Assembly: GCA_009760855.2 (NCBI GenBank)
Contig: WPIO01000006.1
Coordinates: 1,100,001 to 1,164,000, forward strand
Direction: 5' to 3'
DNA length: 64,000 nt
Origin: Cristatella mucedo
Taxonomy: Eukaryota; Bryozoa; Phylactolaemata; Cristatellidae
The notes under the pieces were generated by a model. The model ran no database searches, was not told the DNA's origin, and saw only the letters and a list, made by a program, of their open reading frames with translations. This document shows, in pieces, positions 41,093-51,954 of the stretch (position 1 is the stretch's first letter; the number at the start of each line of letters is the position of its first letter). The position numbers and the translations under genes were made by a program.

Positions 41093-41364
41093 TAGTATTT
41101 TTTCTTTCAGAGGAGTGGCTATAGTTTTGCAAGGGGACGGCTGAACAATACGAGTTCGTGTTGCACGTACCTACTGCTGCTCTTGTAATTACCGCAGCGG
41201 CAGGCTACTAATGTACGCCCCACCTGCAGCCATTGGTTGGGTAGTTTACTGGCTCAGCGTCCGGCCTTTGATGTAGGAGATGTTGCCTGCCGCAGCTGCA
41301 TTCCCCCACTGCTGTGAATCGTCGAGCCATATGTGTACGCGTGAGAGCAACAGAATCTCGTTTC

Positions 41365-42141
41365 TGCCTCAATTTCAAAAGCTTTATTCAGAAGACTGCC
41401 TCTACAGCTAGCCATCACATCCGATCCCTATCCAAGATTAGAAGCTGTCTCCCACAGTGGCTTGTAAAAATTTAACTAGCTCTTTAGTTCTGTCTCGGCT
41501 TGATTATTGTAATTCCCTTTTGACTGGGCTACCAAAGAAAGCTATTATGCCACTACAGCGGACTATGAATATGGCTGCAAGACTGGTCTTCAAGTCCCAG
41601 TGGTTTGAGCACGTGTCACCTTTGCTGAAAGAGCTAGGATGGTTGCCGGTTGAGCAAAGGATACAGAGCAAAGTTCTCACGCTGACCCACAAGGCCCGCC
41701 ACGGCTTGGCTCCTTCATACCTAGCTGAACTGCTGCATCAGTTTCAGCCTGTTCGCACCCTCAGGTCCTGTGTGGACAATAAATTAGCTGTCCCATTCCT
41801 CCGCTTAAAGACAGTTAGCGACAGAAGCTTTAGCTCTGCAGGTCCTAGACTGTGGAACTCGCTTCCACAATTCTTACGCAACGACAACTACTCTCCTACT
41901 GCCGACTATGGCACATCTTTTTCAGCGGTCCTGAACTGCTACTTCTATGCTACTCACTACCTCAACTGCTCTCCTAACTCTGCTATGCTTCCCACTTTCT
42001 CTTTGTTGCGTGAGACGAAGTCTGTTGGCTACCAAATGCGTACCAAAAGCCGCTTAGGCTGTGAGTGCGCTATACAAAACTCTCCTGCGTAACACCCACA
42101 TGGTCTTTATGACTTTTGTGGAGTTACTGACGGAGATACAT
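41365..42141 (+). mobile_element. LINE-A 3' part, best-preserved C-terminal ORF
   Basis: An open frame from about 41457 to 42092 (211 codons) covers [80 protein letters not shown] and [17 protein letters not shown], ending AIQNSPA-stop. The 3' UTR ends at GGAGATACAT. Upstream (41365-41456) the frame continues after a shift and retains CGA where the 13430 copy has TGA. Confidence 0.92.
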
Positions 42142-43330
42142 GTTTCTGCTCACGTCCTCGCTGGTGCCTCCAGGAGACTCACGAGATCTGCGGCCTCCGG
42201 AGCCACAGTAAAGCAGGAGTTACTCCTGGAGGTGATTCTTTTGTGGCAGGTCGCACCAAAAGACTCGCTGGGTCGCTTCAAACTCTCTTAATGATGTGAT
42301 AATAATGTATTTTTGATAGCGCATTAAGAAATATAAATCCGTATATAGGCACTTTACATTGTCTGGACAGGAAGCAAATGGGTTGCAAACATTTTTTATT
42401 GCATCGAAAGAGGCTTCCGGGCATCGAAAGAGGCTTCCGGGCGGTGCAGCTCAGGCAGTGAATGGTTTTAAGATTTCAAAATTTGCAACAAAGTTAACAA
42501 ATAAACAAACTGGAAGAGTTTGATTAATTATTTCACGACTGGCTTGTACACGTGAAAAATCGAGACTTTTGAGACACTTTAATACAAGCATCATACAATA
42601 TTCCTGGAAATGTAATTAAAGAATAGTTAATTGTATGCCCTGAAATTTTCTATTAGACATTTATCGTTGTTGGCTGTACTGTAACAGCACTACTAGGAGT
42701 ATCGTAACTGGGAACGACGTAAGCGTGACATTTGCAAGTTGCGTTCGCGGGGCACATAGGTGGATTTACGAACTCACGTTCAAAATTATATGTGTTGATG
42801 GCTTAATGAGTCATTTCGAGCACATTTGGAAGTCAAGACCTTCACCTCTTTCGTCGAGGCCGAGCTCACCTGCATTGATGAAATATGCAAAGAAGGTAAA
42901 AACTCTTCTATTCCTCATAGCATTTCCTCCGTCCATGCGAATAATCCTTTGTACGGACAAGCATGCTCAAAGTGTGCAGGTCAAAATTGAGCGATTGACC
43001 TTTTTTCTCATAAGTAAAGTGCCTCGAGGGATGTTTCAGCTATCTTAAGGTGTTATATTAGTGTTTTCGAATAATAATAGCAGGTACTTTTATCATTAGC
43101 CCCTATGCCAAAATCCTTTCGAAGCCTTGGCCTTGACCAACCGCCCTTTTGCAAAGGATGAAGGTTAGCGATGCAGAACGGTGGGATACAATAAAAAAAA
43201 GCAGTCGTTCTCCTTGAGTATTGGCAATTATATGCAGCAGCAAGCCCTTTAAGATGCACCGTATGCTCGTGACCGGGCGAAGCCCACGGCTTACGTCAGC
43301 GCTCGCCGCCGCGAAACGGCGCCGAGGCGC
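42142..43330. other. Intergenic with LINE-B tail remnant
   Basis: At 42298-42375 (- strand) lies a decayed LINE-B tail (TGATAATAATG...GGCACTTTACATTG). A direct duplication of GCATCGAAAGAGGCTTCCGG occurs at about 42401-42441. No gene is supported. Confidence 0.55.
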
Positions 43331-43617
43331 TCAGCCGAGTATTCCAAAGTGCTCGTAGATGGCGTTGATGGCGCCTTTCTGGGCAGATATGTGATGCGTG
43401 TCGGCTCCGGTGTGCGGATTCTTGTGCAGGCCGTCGACGATCGAGTGCAGCCCGTCGAAGACGCCTCCGATCACCTTGGCCGCAGAGTCGGCCTGGACCC
43501 CGGCTCCCAGGCCCGACGCGCCGCCGCCGCCCGCCGCCGTAGCCGCCGAGCCGCCGGACGAGGCCCCGCCGACGCCGCCACCGAGCAAGCCTCCGAGTCC
43601 TGCCAGCAAGCCTCCCC
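43331..43617 (-). CDS. Secreted protein exon 2 (Gly-rich region and C-terminus)
   Basis: No in-frame ATG exists at its upstream end, which by itself argues for a spliced upstream exon. The high Gly content in the first half gives way to an amphipathic, His-containing second half. Codons are GC-rich at the third position, unlike the flanking intron. Confidence 0.75.
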
Positions 43618-44247
43618 CTAAACGGAGACACGCGAGAGAGGCGTTCGAATCGCGACGGTCTAGTGGCGCTCAGACGTCGCCTTCGCTGCTGTCTTGAGCC
43701 GATTGGCGCGATTGGTGCTCGCGCCAATCGTTCGCCCGCACGTTCGATGCGTTCGCCGTGCTCGTCGGACTCGTGACTCGGAGTTGGAGCGGTGGGAGCT
43801 CAACGTTATTATGGGGCACGCCCGCCGTGGCTCAGAGTGACTGTACGTTGTGTGACTGTGCATTGACAGGCAAAGAGGAGAGAAGTGACAGAAGCCGAGA
43901 CGGAAGGACTGACTTGGAGGGTCCGAGGCGTACGTAGAGGCAGGGATAGGAGGACAGAGATCAAGGAAACAAGAGGCAAAAAGAGGCAGAGAGAGGGAGA
44001 TGGAGATGGGAGAGACAAAGGCAGTGAGAACGAGACCTGGATGACTGAGAGATGTAGTGACGCAGACAGAAACCGAGCGAAGGACATCGAAGAGTGCGAA
44101 AAAGCGAGCGAGAGTCTAAGAGGTAGAATTAGACTGAAAGAGAGAGAAAGCAGCGTGAGAGAGAGAGAAATTGATGAAGAGAGAGTGAGTGATTAAGAGA
44201 CAGAGATAAAATATGAGGCAGACAGAAATGGAGTTGGACACAGAGAA

Positions 44248-44280
<33 letters not shown>

Positions 44281-44649
44281 AGGAAGAGGAGAGAGAGACT
44301 TGTAAAGGAAGCGGGTTCCTTTCGTGCTCTAAACAAGGCGTAGAAGATATTGAGTCATAGACCCGCTACTAGGAAGGACGTCTAGGGGTTTCTAAGAAAG
44401 AGCCACTGCGCGGCGAGAGGGCAGCGGCAAAGCGTGGCGCACATTCAGCAGACGTCGGCGCGCGAGCTGACGACTCGGGGCTCGCTCGGGCGCCCTCCGA
44501 TGCTCGCGCGCCAGCCCCGGGGGGGGGGGAGGGGGGTGGCCGCGAGCTGCGATCGTCGTCGCGCGCTGACCTTGACGCTTGACAATCACCGACGCACAGC
44601 TCAGCTGCACGAATGCACAGAGCACGAACGCCGACGTCGCGAGCTTCAT
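43331..44649 (-). CDS. Small secreted Gly-rich protein, two exons, family not recognised
   Basis: Exon 1 (44649-44571) encodes MKLATSAFVLCAFVQLSCAS followed by VIVKRQ: a clear signal peptide with probable cleavage after SCA, then a KR dibasic site. The donor is AAG/GTCAGC. Exon 2 (43617-43331) follows the acceptor CCGTTTAG in the matching phase 1. It encodes a Gly/Ala/Leu-rich stretch (GGGLLAGLGGLLGGGVGGAS...) and a non-repetitive C-terminal part with KVIGGVFDGLHSIVDGLHKN, PHTGADTHHISAQKGAINAI and YEHFGILG before the stop. The total is 121 residues. If KR is processed, the mature product would begin with Gln, a pyroglutamate candidate. There is no cysteine in the mature part. I do not recognise the family, and the intron (953 bp) is rich in simple GA repeats. 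Confidence 0.75.
43618..44570. repeat. Intron of the secreted-protein gene with GA-rich tract
   Basis: From about 43880 to 44300 the + strand is GA-rich, ending in pure GAGAGA runs at 44238-44300. A G10 run occurs near 44520. No exon is supported inside. Confidence 0.6.
44571..44649 (-). CDS. Secreted protein exon 1 (signal peptide)
   Basis: The start ATG at 44649-44647 is followed by 26 codons and one extra base before the donor at 44570. An upstream in-frame ATG at 44715 would put 22 residues ahead of the signal peptide and is less likely. Confidence 0.75.
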
Positions 44650-44691
44650 TCTTTGTCCGACTCTGATCTGCATCTGTCCCGCCAGCGAGGC

Positions 44692-44701
44692 CCATTTATG
44701 G
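44692..44701 (-). promoter_or_regulatory. CArG/TATA-like element upstream of the secreted-protein gene
   Basis: CCATAAATGG (- strand) fits the CC(A/T)6GG CArG consensus bound by SRF and contains ATAAAT as a TATA-like core. It lies 43 bp upstream of the ATG. An initiator-like TCAGAGT about 30 bp further on (near 44664) would give a very short leader. Confidence 0.5.
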
Positions 44702-44715
44702 GCGACGAAGCCCAT

Positions 44716-45907
44716 TCGCTCCCCGCTAGCCAGGGCGGCGCGTGCGCTATCGCGTGGGACTGTGCGCCTGCTCAGATAGCGAGCAGCCGCGAGCTTCGGC
44801 GGCGGCGGCGGCGGCGAGCTCTAGCGGTTCCGCCGGAGAGCCTCTCTCCCTTTCGACGCGGCGCGCGGACGACGCTGGGAATTCGTCCGACCGACAGCGG
44901 CGGCAGCGCGGCCGGCGCGCTCCTCGAAGCCTACGCGGGCGCTCGCCGCCCGGTTGTTCAGTTAGACACTTTGGTGTCGGGTATTGATTTTGATACTTTA
45001 GATTGCGGCGAGGGGGGCGGGACGGAGCGGCGCTTCTTCGATGACGCGCGCGCGCGGCGAGGTACACTTCGGGCGTGCACGCGTCCAGCCTCGCCGGCCT
45101 TGATCGCCACTTTTGTTCGGGCAGCCGTTTGCAGCGTATGCATTAAAGCAACGAAGCAGCAAGGCAACGTGGAGATCAAACATACTACTTTCCCGAGGCA
45201 GTAAATCCCAGGAAGGTTAAGGGCATCTCTGGCGGTTTTCCCGCCCGACGCGAAAATTCATTTCAGCGCAATAGATAGGGCACGCGGCCCCTTCTCCCCC
45301 GTTTCCCTCCGTGCTAGAGAACGAAACCTCCCAGGACTATTCTGCCGCTATTGAATCCATTGAATGAGCCAGTCGCTACTCTTGCACAGCGAGGCGTAGC
45401 TGTCTACTCGCAGCCTGTTGAGGTCTCGTAGGATCACGGATACACCTGCTGTTCACCGAAGCTGCTGACGCTGGGAGGCCACATTGCAAACTCTTTACTG
45501 AATGCATTCGAACAGAAAAATCCGCATCGGCGGCTTGTCTCTGTACGTTTCGTAGACCGTGCAACCGTTTAGTTGACGCCGTAGGTGCTCATACATTTTT
45601 GCAGTTTGAGGCTTAGGAGTGCATCCAAAAAGATGGGTGCATTTCCGTAAGCGCTTTGAAGCGAATGCGGTGTCCGGGCAGGGCGAAAGACGGCTTTGAG
45701 CGACTTCCGACTTCTCCTGCGCCCACTCACGCCCCCCCTTGACGCCGCGTTTGGAGGTTCCGCTGAGTGGCGATGGTCTCCTCGTTGTTTCGTGGCACTC
45801 TCATCTTTACCGACTCCGGCAAACGCACACCCTAAAGACGACCACCCGTCGCGACTCCACTCGGCCCGAGCTATTCACGTTGGCTATCTCCGTCGGCAGA
45901 AGTGTCA
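44716..45907. other. CpG-rich DNA upstream of the secreted gene
   Basis: A CpG-dense block at 44720-45100 keeps several overlapping frames open, including a 256-codon + frame; these look like composition artefacts. Paired E2F-like sites occur at 45236-45256 (TTTTCCCGCC...GCGAAAA). No coding gene is supported. Confidence 0.5.
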
Positions 45908-46196
45908 ATTCAACCTCTGCCCCGCTGCTGCGACGGCTCAATTCAACCTCTGCCCTCTGCCCCGCTGCCCCACTGCCCCGCTGCTGCGACGGCTCAATTC
46001 AACCTCTGCCCTCTGCCCCGCTGCCCCGCTGCTGCGACGGCTCAATTCAACCTCTGCCCTCTGCCCCGCTGCCCCACTGCCCCGCTGCTGCGACGGCTCA
46101 ATTCAACCTCTGCCCTCTGCCCCGCTGCCCCGCTGCTGCGACGGCTCAATTCAACCTCTGCCCTCTGCCCCGCTGCCCCGCTGCTGCGACGGCTCT
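45908..46196. repeat. Minisatellite of six units, 48/56 bp alternating
   Basis: Units begin TTCAACCTCTGCC and end GCTGCTGCGACGGCTCAA. Their lengths are 33, 56, 48, 56, 48 and 48 bp; the 56 bp form carries one extra CCCCACTG insertion. Copies are otherwise almost identical. Confidence 0.95.
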
Positions 46197-47989
46197 GTCT
46201 GCAAGAGCCGTAAACTCGTCCGCGTCGATCCTTCGCGAAGTCGCTGTGCGGTGTGAAAGCCTTGCACTACGTCACCGCAGGTCAAACTCACGTGACCTCT
46301 GGTCGCCAGTAGCTGTGCTGCTGGCGGGACCCATGCTCTCGGTGTCAGTGGTACAATCGTCCACTTTGAGGTCGTCCGAGCGAGAGCGAGGCGCTCCATT
46401 GGTTCTGGCTAGCCTCTGGGTTCACTGATAGACTTCTCTCTCGGCCTTTTCTCTATCGCATGCGAACAAATGTTTTTGAACGCAGAGCCGGTGACCTTTA
46501 AAGCCTGTTGGCCGAAAGTTTCTCTTGCGTACATGCGCGCTAGGTCGCTCGCCGTGAAGTACTCCGTCGAATCTTGGAGAATGAAGTGAAGCTTAGCGAC
46601 AGCAGGAGCCTGGTTAGTCATCTCGCAGGTCTGAGCGACAGCTTGGACAGTGGCCGGGCTGCCATTTCGTTGGACGAAGCGGACGACCAGAACCAACCGG
46701 TAGGTGGTGACACCACCTTATCAGTGTGCAGACCTGAGAGAATTTGTCGCGGCTGGAAATCATCCACAAATGCTTGTCTACAAGTGCAAGCAATTTAATT
46801 CGTGGCAACAGCACTCGTGTAGCCATGCAGAGCAGCGGCTGCAATCGAGCACGCACTATCGCATACCTACAGTACGCACTCGTGCGAAAACACTAAAACG
46901 CAGCCATAATAGGCTGGATGCAGGTAAGAAAACGAGTACTAAAACAGACACCCTATAGACGATTCGGTGCGACGCAGTGTTGAGTGTGTTGTGGCACGGC
47001 TTGCTAAAGTGTGGGCGCCACGGCATCAGCAGTCGAAGATCGAGGACCTTGGCAATGATGCAGAATGCTTTGCAATATTATGCGTTTCTCGGCTCCTCGC
47101 GGAAGATGCCACGGGTTCACACGAATTTGGATTTGCCGAGAGACCCACTTAGAGGTTTAGCGGATGACCTAATCAGTTCTTCCGACCTCAGTGCCCTGAC
47201 GGCCTAATGAATGCGACAGTTAAGAAGTAAGTCTGAGCAAGGCTGCACATGTACCGACGAAGACCATTTGGTCATCGGGACGGATTGCGTATGATTGAGT
47301 GCCGAGAGCAACTGTCGGCTTCTATTGATAAGGAGTTCAAAATTCGCACCTTGTGCCCTATACTCTGCTCGACTCATTTCTCTACTATCGCATCCGCCGC
47401 TTATAAGAAGTGTCACGTGGCACGCGACACGACGGTGGAGCTCGATGGTGTCTCCACCAGAGTGGCACCGAGGCTGGTTTTTAGCGTTCAGTGACTGCCT
47501 GCCTGAGTTGTCAGCTGTCCTTAAATCAAGTAGCCTTGCAACAAAACGGCCGAAATGCCTTAATGTGTAGGTTTCAGTCAAACGAAACTGCCGTGATATT
47601 ACCTTTATGGCCATGGTCACCCAGCGCTCGGGAGTTATGAAGCGGCCACACGGTTTCATTCTAGATCAATCAATTGGAAGGTGATATCCAGGGCACACGA
47701 CTGTAAGCCTTAAATTGTGTGTAAGGTAACGACACATTTCTTGAACTTGTCTTCTATTAAATTTCTTAAATCGCAGGTGATCATCATTTTCTTAAAAAAT
47801 ATATATATACGCTAACAACAAACTCTTAAATAAATTTCCCGAGCTCGACTTATAAAACTTAATGCAATAATCCCTTAAACCGCACAAATTGAATTGATCC
47901 ATAATTACCCACTCGGTGAGTGAAAATTAGGCTGCCGAGTTCCTTGAAGTTTTGCTTTGACAGAGCAAGGACTAAAAGGCGGCGGAAGA
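46197..47989. other. Intergenic, several short open frames, none assignable
   Basis: A minus ORF at 46409-46696 (95 codons), a plus ORF at 46977-47207 (76 codons) and a minus ORF at 47204-47659 (151 codons) look protein-like in composition but show no motif. They could be remnants of an old transposable element. Confidence 0.4.
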
Positions 47990-48288
47990 GCCATCACGGC
48001 CATCGCGGCCGTCACGGCCATCGCGGCCGTCACGGCCATCGCGGCCGTCACGGCCATCGCGGCCGTCACGGCCATCGCGGCCGTCACGGCCATCGCGGCC
48101 GTCACGGCCATCGCGGCCGTCACGGCCATCGCGGCCGTCACGGCCATCGCGGCCGTCACGGCCATCGCGGCCGTCACGGCCATCGCGGCCGTCACGGCCA
48201 TCGCGGCCGTCACGGCCATCGCGGCCGTCACGGCCATCGCGGCCGTCACGGCCATCGCGGCCGTCACGGCCATCGCGGCCATCACGGC
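47990..48288. repeat. 18 bp minisatellite, ~16 copies of CATCGCGGCCGTCACGGC
   Basis: The array is nearly perfect inside, with a CATCACGGC variant at both ends. Each unit holds four CpGs and a 13 bp inverted repeat GGCCGTCACGGCC. The multiple-of-three length keeps frames open on both strands (GHRGRH and AMAVTA repeats), which is not evidence of coding. It joins the S2 SINE at 48300. Confidence 0.97.
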
Positions 48289-48294
48289 TACGCT

Positions 48295-48395
48295 TGTACT
48301 GTACAATAAAGGATCGACCACAGTAGGACTCAAACCCACGACCTGCCTGGATCGTGAAGAGAGAGCCCCTTATCTCCTGGGCTAAGAACCCAGGG
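48295..48395 (-). mobile_element. tRNA-derived SINE (family S2) head, minus strand
   Basis: On the - strand it reads TGGGTTCTTAGCCCAGGAGA (A box TAGCCCAGGAG), then CGTGGGTTTGAGTCCTACTG (B box GGTTTGAGTCC), then GTCGATCCTTTATTG and GTAGCCGTGATGGCC, which runs straight into the minisatellite. The S2 body at this place normally has GATAGCCG. Confidence 0.82.
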
Positions 48396-48912
48396 GGGGG
48401 GGGGGCGAAACTTACACTAGAATTATATATTTCTCAAAATTCATTTGAATCCTTGTCAAACGTAAATAAATATCGTTACAGTATTCATTGGTAAGGATGC
48501 ATTAGCTGACTATTAAGTTTTCGGTGAAGTATAATGTCTTACCGCCAGTTGGATTCGATTTGGGGTATTCTAGTCTAGAATCCGTGACACGAACCATCAG
48601 GCCAAACGTTTCAACCAGAACGGAACCAACCATAGATCCTGGCTAATGGCGTAGCTTAGCATGTCAAGGGCAGGTGCACTTGCTTCCTTCCATCTATGAT
48701 TTATCCCAATTTACTTAAAACAACCAACCAATTGGCTCAACGCTAGGGCTCTGGCGGAATCAATTTCCTTATTTTACCTACGGCAAACATAATACATTAA
48801 TAATATCTGGACAATAAATTAAAATTAGCTTTGGACCGGTAGTAGCCAAAGCATGGCTAAGTCCAATTACCCATTAATAGCTCAGGTAGCGACAAAACGC
48901 AATGTGTGCAGT
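48396..48912. other. Intergenic, nothing supported
   Basis: A G12 run near 48392 is followed by AT-rich DNA without a recognisable gene or repeat. Confidence 0.5.
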
Positions 48913-49856
48913 CCTGATGTCATGGATGTCAGAAAATTTCCTTAAACTTAACGACGATGAACTGCTGCTCATCGGACACCCCAAGAATGTGGCTGGACTG
49001 GAAGGCTTTGCTCTTCTAATAGGTGATGCTGTTGTGCGACCACCAGTATGTGCTCGGAATTCAGGCATCGTCTTTTGACAGCTGCCTACATTTTGAAAGC
49101 TTCGTTAAGAAGACTGCTCCCACAGCTAGCCATCGCGTCCGATCCCTATCTAAGATAAGGAACTGTCTCCCTAGGTCGCTTTCAAAATATTTAACTATCT
49201 CTATAGTCTATTGTAATTCTCTTATGGCTGAGCCACCAAAAAAAGCCACTAGGTCACTGCAACTGGCTTTGACTACGGCTAAACCCAAGTTTGCAAAACC
49301 CAGAGGTTTGACCGCGTGTTTTCATTGTTAAAAGAGCTAAGATGGCTGCCGCTTGATCAACGGATACAGAGCAAAGTTCTTACGCTGACCCACAAGGCCC
49401 GCCACGGCTTGGCTCCTCCATACCTAGCTGAACTGCGGCACCAGTTTCAACCTCATTTTGCCCTCAGGTCCCGTATGGACAATAATTTAGCTGTTCCACT
49501 CCTCCGCTTAAAAAGAGCATTGGCGACAGAAGCTTTTGCTCTGCTGGTCTGAGATTGTGGAACCCACTTCCACGATTCTTACGCAATGACAACCACTCTT
49601 CAAATGCCGACTATGGTACATAATTTCCAAACGTTCTGAGCCGCTACTTCCGTGCTACTCACTACTTCCCTTTGTTGCGTGAGCATGACTGTAGTTAGCA
49701 TGACTGTAATATAGTTGGCTACCAATAAGTCAGAGCTGACGTCTGTTGGCTACCAAAAGCGCTTAGGCCCTGAGTGTGCTATACACAAATCTCCTGCATA
49801 ACACCCACATAGTCTCTGTAGCTTTGCCGAGTTACAGACGGAGATACATTAAATAA
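48913..49856 (+). mobile_element. LINE-A 3' third, decayed
   Basis: It begins at the [12 protein letters not shown] block (SWMSEN-like) and continues through [51 protein letters not shown] and LKRALATEAFALLV. The tail at 49790-49850 reads AAATCTCCTGCATAACACCC...GGAGATACATTAAATAAA. Multiple frameshifts are present. Confidence 0.88.
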
Positions 49857-50684
49857 AATACTGAAGTTCTTTATTACGCTGTAAGAAATGAGTGCACAGA
49901 CGGTAATAGAATACTGAGAAAGGCAAACAGGGTAAAAACGGTATAAAATTAGCAAAACCACAGATGCGGAGGCGCAAGGAATTTCCAGTACATTGCAGTT
50001 GGTATCGCATGCGATTTCAGTTAGACTCACTCTTAGGTTATAACAGCTACAGCTAAGTGAACAGACTCATGGACTGGCAGACCTTTTCCAAAGAAGAGCT
50101 TTCTCCAGTCAGATTCCGTGATTGTATACCCGCCAGGTCCAAAGTCAGAAGTAAATCTAGTTATATGATTAAATATGGTTCGGCTCACTTGCCGGATCAT
50201 TGCAGACTATTTCACGAGCGATCTCCAGCTCTAAAATGCTCGTCGAAAAACCGCTTTTGGCTTCCGGTAGTAATAGAAAACTCTCCTGCGTAACGCCCAC
50301 TTAGTCGCAGTGTGTCTTTATCGAGCCACAGACCGAGATGCCTTACATTGTATTAATTCAGAGAGACGTCGAGCTCAGAAGTCAAAATGGCGGAGCTCGG
50401 CAGCGTTCACAATAAAATGGATGGAAGCATCGGTGATCAAAAGGAAGCTGTGGCCACGAGCGTTAAAATTGGGCTGCGTAGAAAAAGCGAAGTCACTCGC
50501 GTCGCCGCTATTGATACCGGATCTACCGGAGGATTGTGGACAGGTAAAATGTGGTAGGATCTCCTCCCTCAAGAGAAACGCGAGCTGAGACTTCGCGCGG
50601 CATGCCGTGCTGGTTTTAATATATATATTTTATTATATTTTAAATATATTTTTAAAATGATATATATTTTTAATATATATAAAT
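49857..50684. other. Intergenic with a LINE-A tail fragment
   Basis: At 50272-50362 (+ strand) the LINE-A end AGAAAACTCTCCTGCGTAAC and a diverged 3' UTR are present without upstream ORF. Short ORFs at 50057-50588 have no family match I can see. Confidence 0.55.
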
Positions 50685-50830
50685 TTGGTATATCCAGCGA
50701 TTAAGGTGCTTGACGCCCCAACCAAGGTGGCCTGGCTGAGGTCTTGGGCGACGCTCGAGCCCCGAGGCGTATGTGAAGCGCCTGAATAGAGATTAAGTTC
50801 TCTTGGGCGCTATATAAATGAATTATATTT
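50685..50830 (+). mobile_element. tRNA-derived SINE (family S1)
   Basis: It contains AGCGATTAAGGTGCTTGACG, CAAGGTGGCCTGGCTGAGGT and CTCGAGCCCCGAGGCGTATG, then the shared stem-loop at 50777-50811 (AGCGCC...AGAGATTAAGTTCTCT...GGCGCT) and TATATAAATG. Its stem-loop is almost base-for-base that of LINE-B at 26297. Confidence 0.85.
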
Positions 50831-51753
50831 AATATATTTTTAGAAGGCGCGCCACCGGACCAAGCCCCTGGAATTACTCTCTAGAGCGGCGTCTCACTCC
50901 TGGAAACTCGACGGCCAAGCTTCAGGGGCTACTGCACTTCCGTCAGGGTTCAAAAGGCAGCGCTCTCGGCGGCCGCCTTGCAGCGCGACGCTTCTGGTCG
51001 CCATTCGGTTAGGAGGAGCTAAATGATGCTGCCATATGTTGGTTGACACAAACAATCAATTTCTTGAATTTCAGCTTTCTTAAACCGGAACTTATAATGC
51101 TAAACGCAGTAGCGCCTATCCTATTCAGCCCTATAGTTTAGAGTTACGATCATGAAAACCGGCGCGGCTGCGGTCCGGTCGCCGTTGTGCAAGGCACTTG
51201 AACGAGTGGTGGTCCAGAGCCTTCATTCTTCAAATGCAATTCATTTGCGTAGCGCACTGAAAGTGCGTAATCTCTATCCAGGTGCTTTACGTACGCTGCT
51301 GCTAGGCATTCTAGCTGCTCTGCGCCGCTCATGTGCGCTAGTGTAAATAAGCGCTCGGTTTTCGTCTGAGCAAAGCCAGTGCATTCGTGGAATAAATCAA
51401 GCCGCGGCGTCTAGATAAATAAAGTATATTTTGACGAACTCGCTCGCACCAGCTCGCCGCGCTTGCACGCCGGCCGGTGCACGCGCAACTGTCCGCACTC
51501 GCCTCGAGGCGAGCGAGCGCCGGAGCTCCGGCCGCTCGAGCTCCGGTGCTTGCTCGCCCTCGCTGGTCACGTGGCCTCAGCGCAACCGCGGATTCGAGTA
51601 CCGCCGTTCGAAATGGCCGCGCGCAGCCGTCGGCTGTCGGCGCCGCCGGAAGCGTTGGCGTTGGCTGGCCGCTCGAGAGGCGAGGAGGAGGGAGCGGCGA
51701 GGCGAGGCGAGCAGGAGCGGGCGGGGCCGGTCGGCGGGCGGGCGCACGTCGGG
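50831..51753. other. 3' flank of the large minus-strand gene
   Basis: It has an S1/LINE-B tail fragment near 51262-51300 and a CpG-rich patch at 51430-51750 whose + frames mirror the minus-strand terminal exon. A minus-strand AATAAA lies at about 50625-50635 in AT-rich DNA. Confidence 0.45.
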
Positions 51754-51910
51754 CTAGTCTGTAGAAGCCAGGAAGGCGTCCACCTTCTTGCTGTACTTTC
51801 CGTCGATGAACTTCTTGACAACGGACGGCTTGAGCTTCTTTGAAGCGTCCGAGCTTTGCTCGGCCATCTCCTTGGCTTTGGCCACGGTCAGAGGCTGCTC
51901 AACGCCGAGC
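51754..51910 (-). CDS. Large minus gene: terminal exon, Lys-rich C-terminus
   Basis: The acceptor is CGTCTTTGCAG. In phase 2 it reads LGVEQPLTVAKAKEMAEQSS, DASKKLKPSVVKKFIDGKYS and KKVDAFLASTD, stop TAG at 51756-51754. Codon choice is clearly coding-like. The same frame also runs upstream through the CGG repeat to an ATG at 52098, giving a 114-codon poly-Ala ORF that I consider an accident. Confidence 0.78.
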
Positions 51911-51954
51911 CTGCAAAGACGACGGCGCGCCCACGGCGGTGCAGGGCGCCCGCA

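Noticed and set aside
44434-45204. 256-codon plus-strand ORF
   Set aside because: It overlaps the signal-peptide exon of the minus-strand gene and continues through GC-rich DNA with no motif; composition explains it.
45908-46196. CRISPR-like array
   Set aside because: Repeats are directly adjacent without unique spacers and the setting is an animal genome; it is a minisatellite.
46409-47659. Gene candidates in overlapping short ORFs
   Set aside because: Open frames on both strands contradict each other, with no motif or consistent splice phase; at most an old transposon remnant.
47905-48385. ORFs with GHRGRH or AMAVTA repeats
   Set aside because: The 18 bp unit is a multiple of three and stop-free in several frames on both strands, so openness is automatic.
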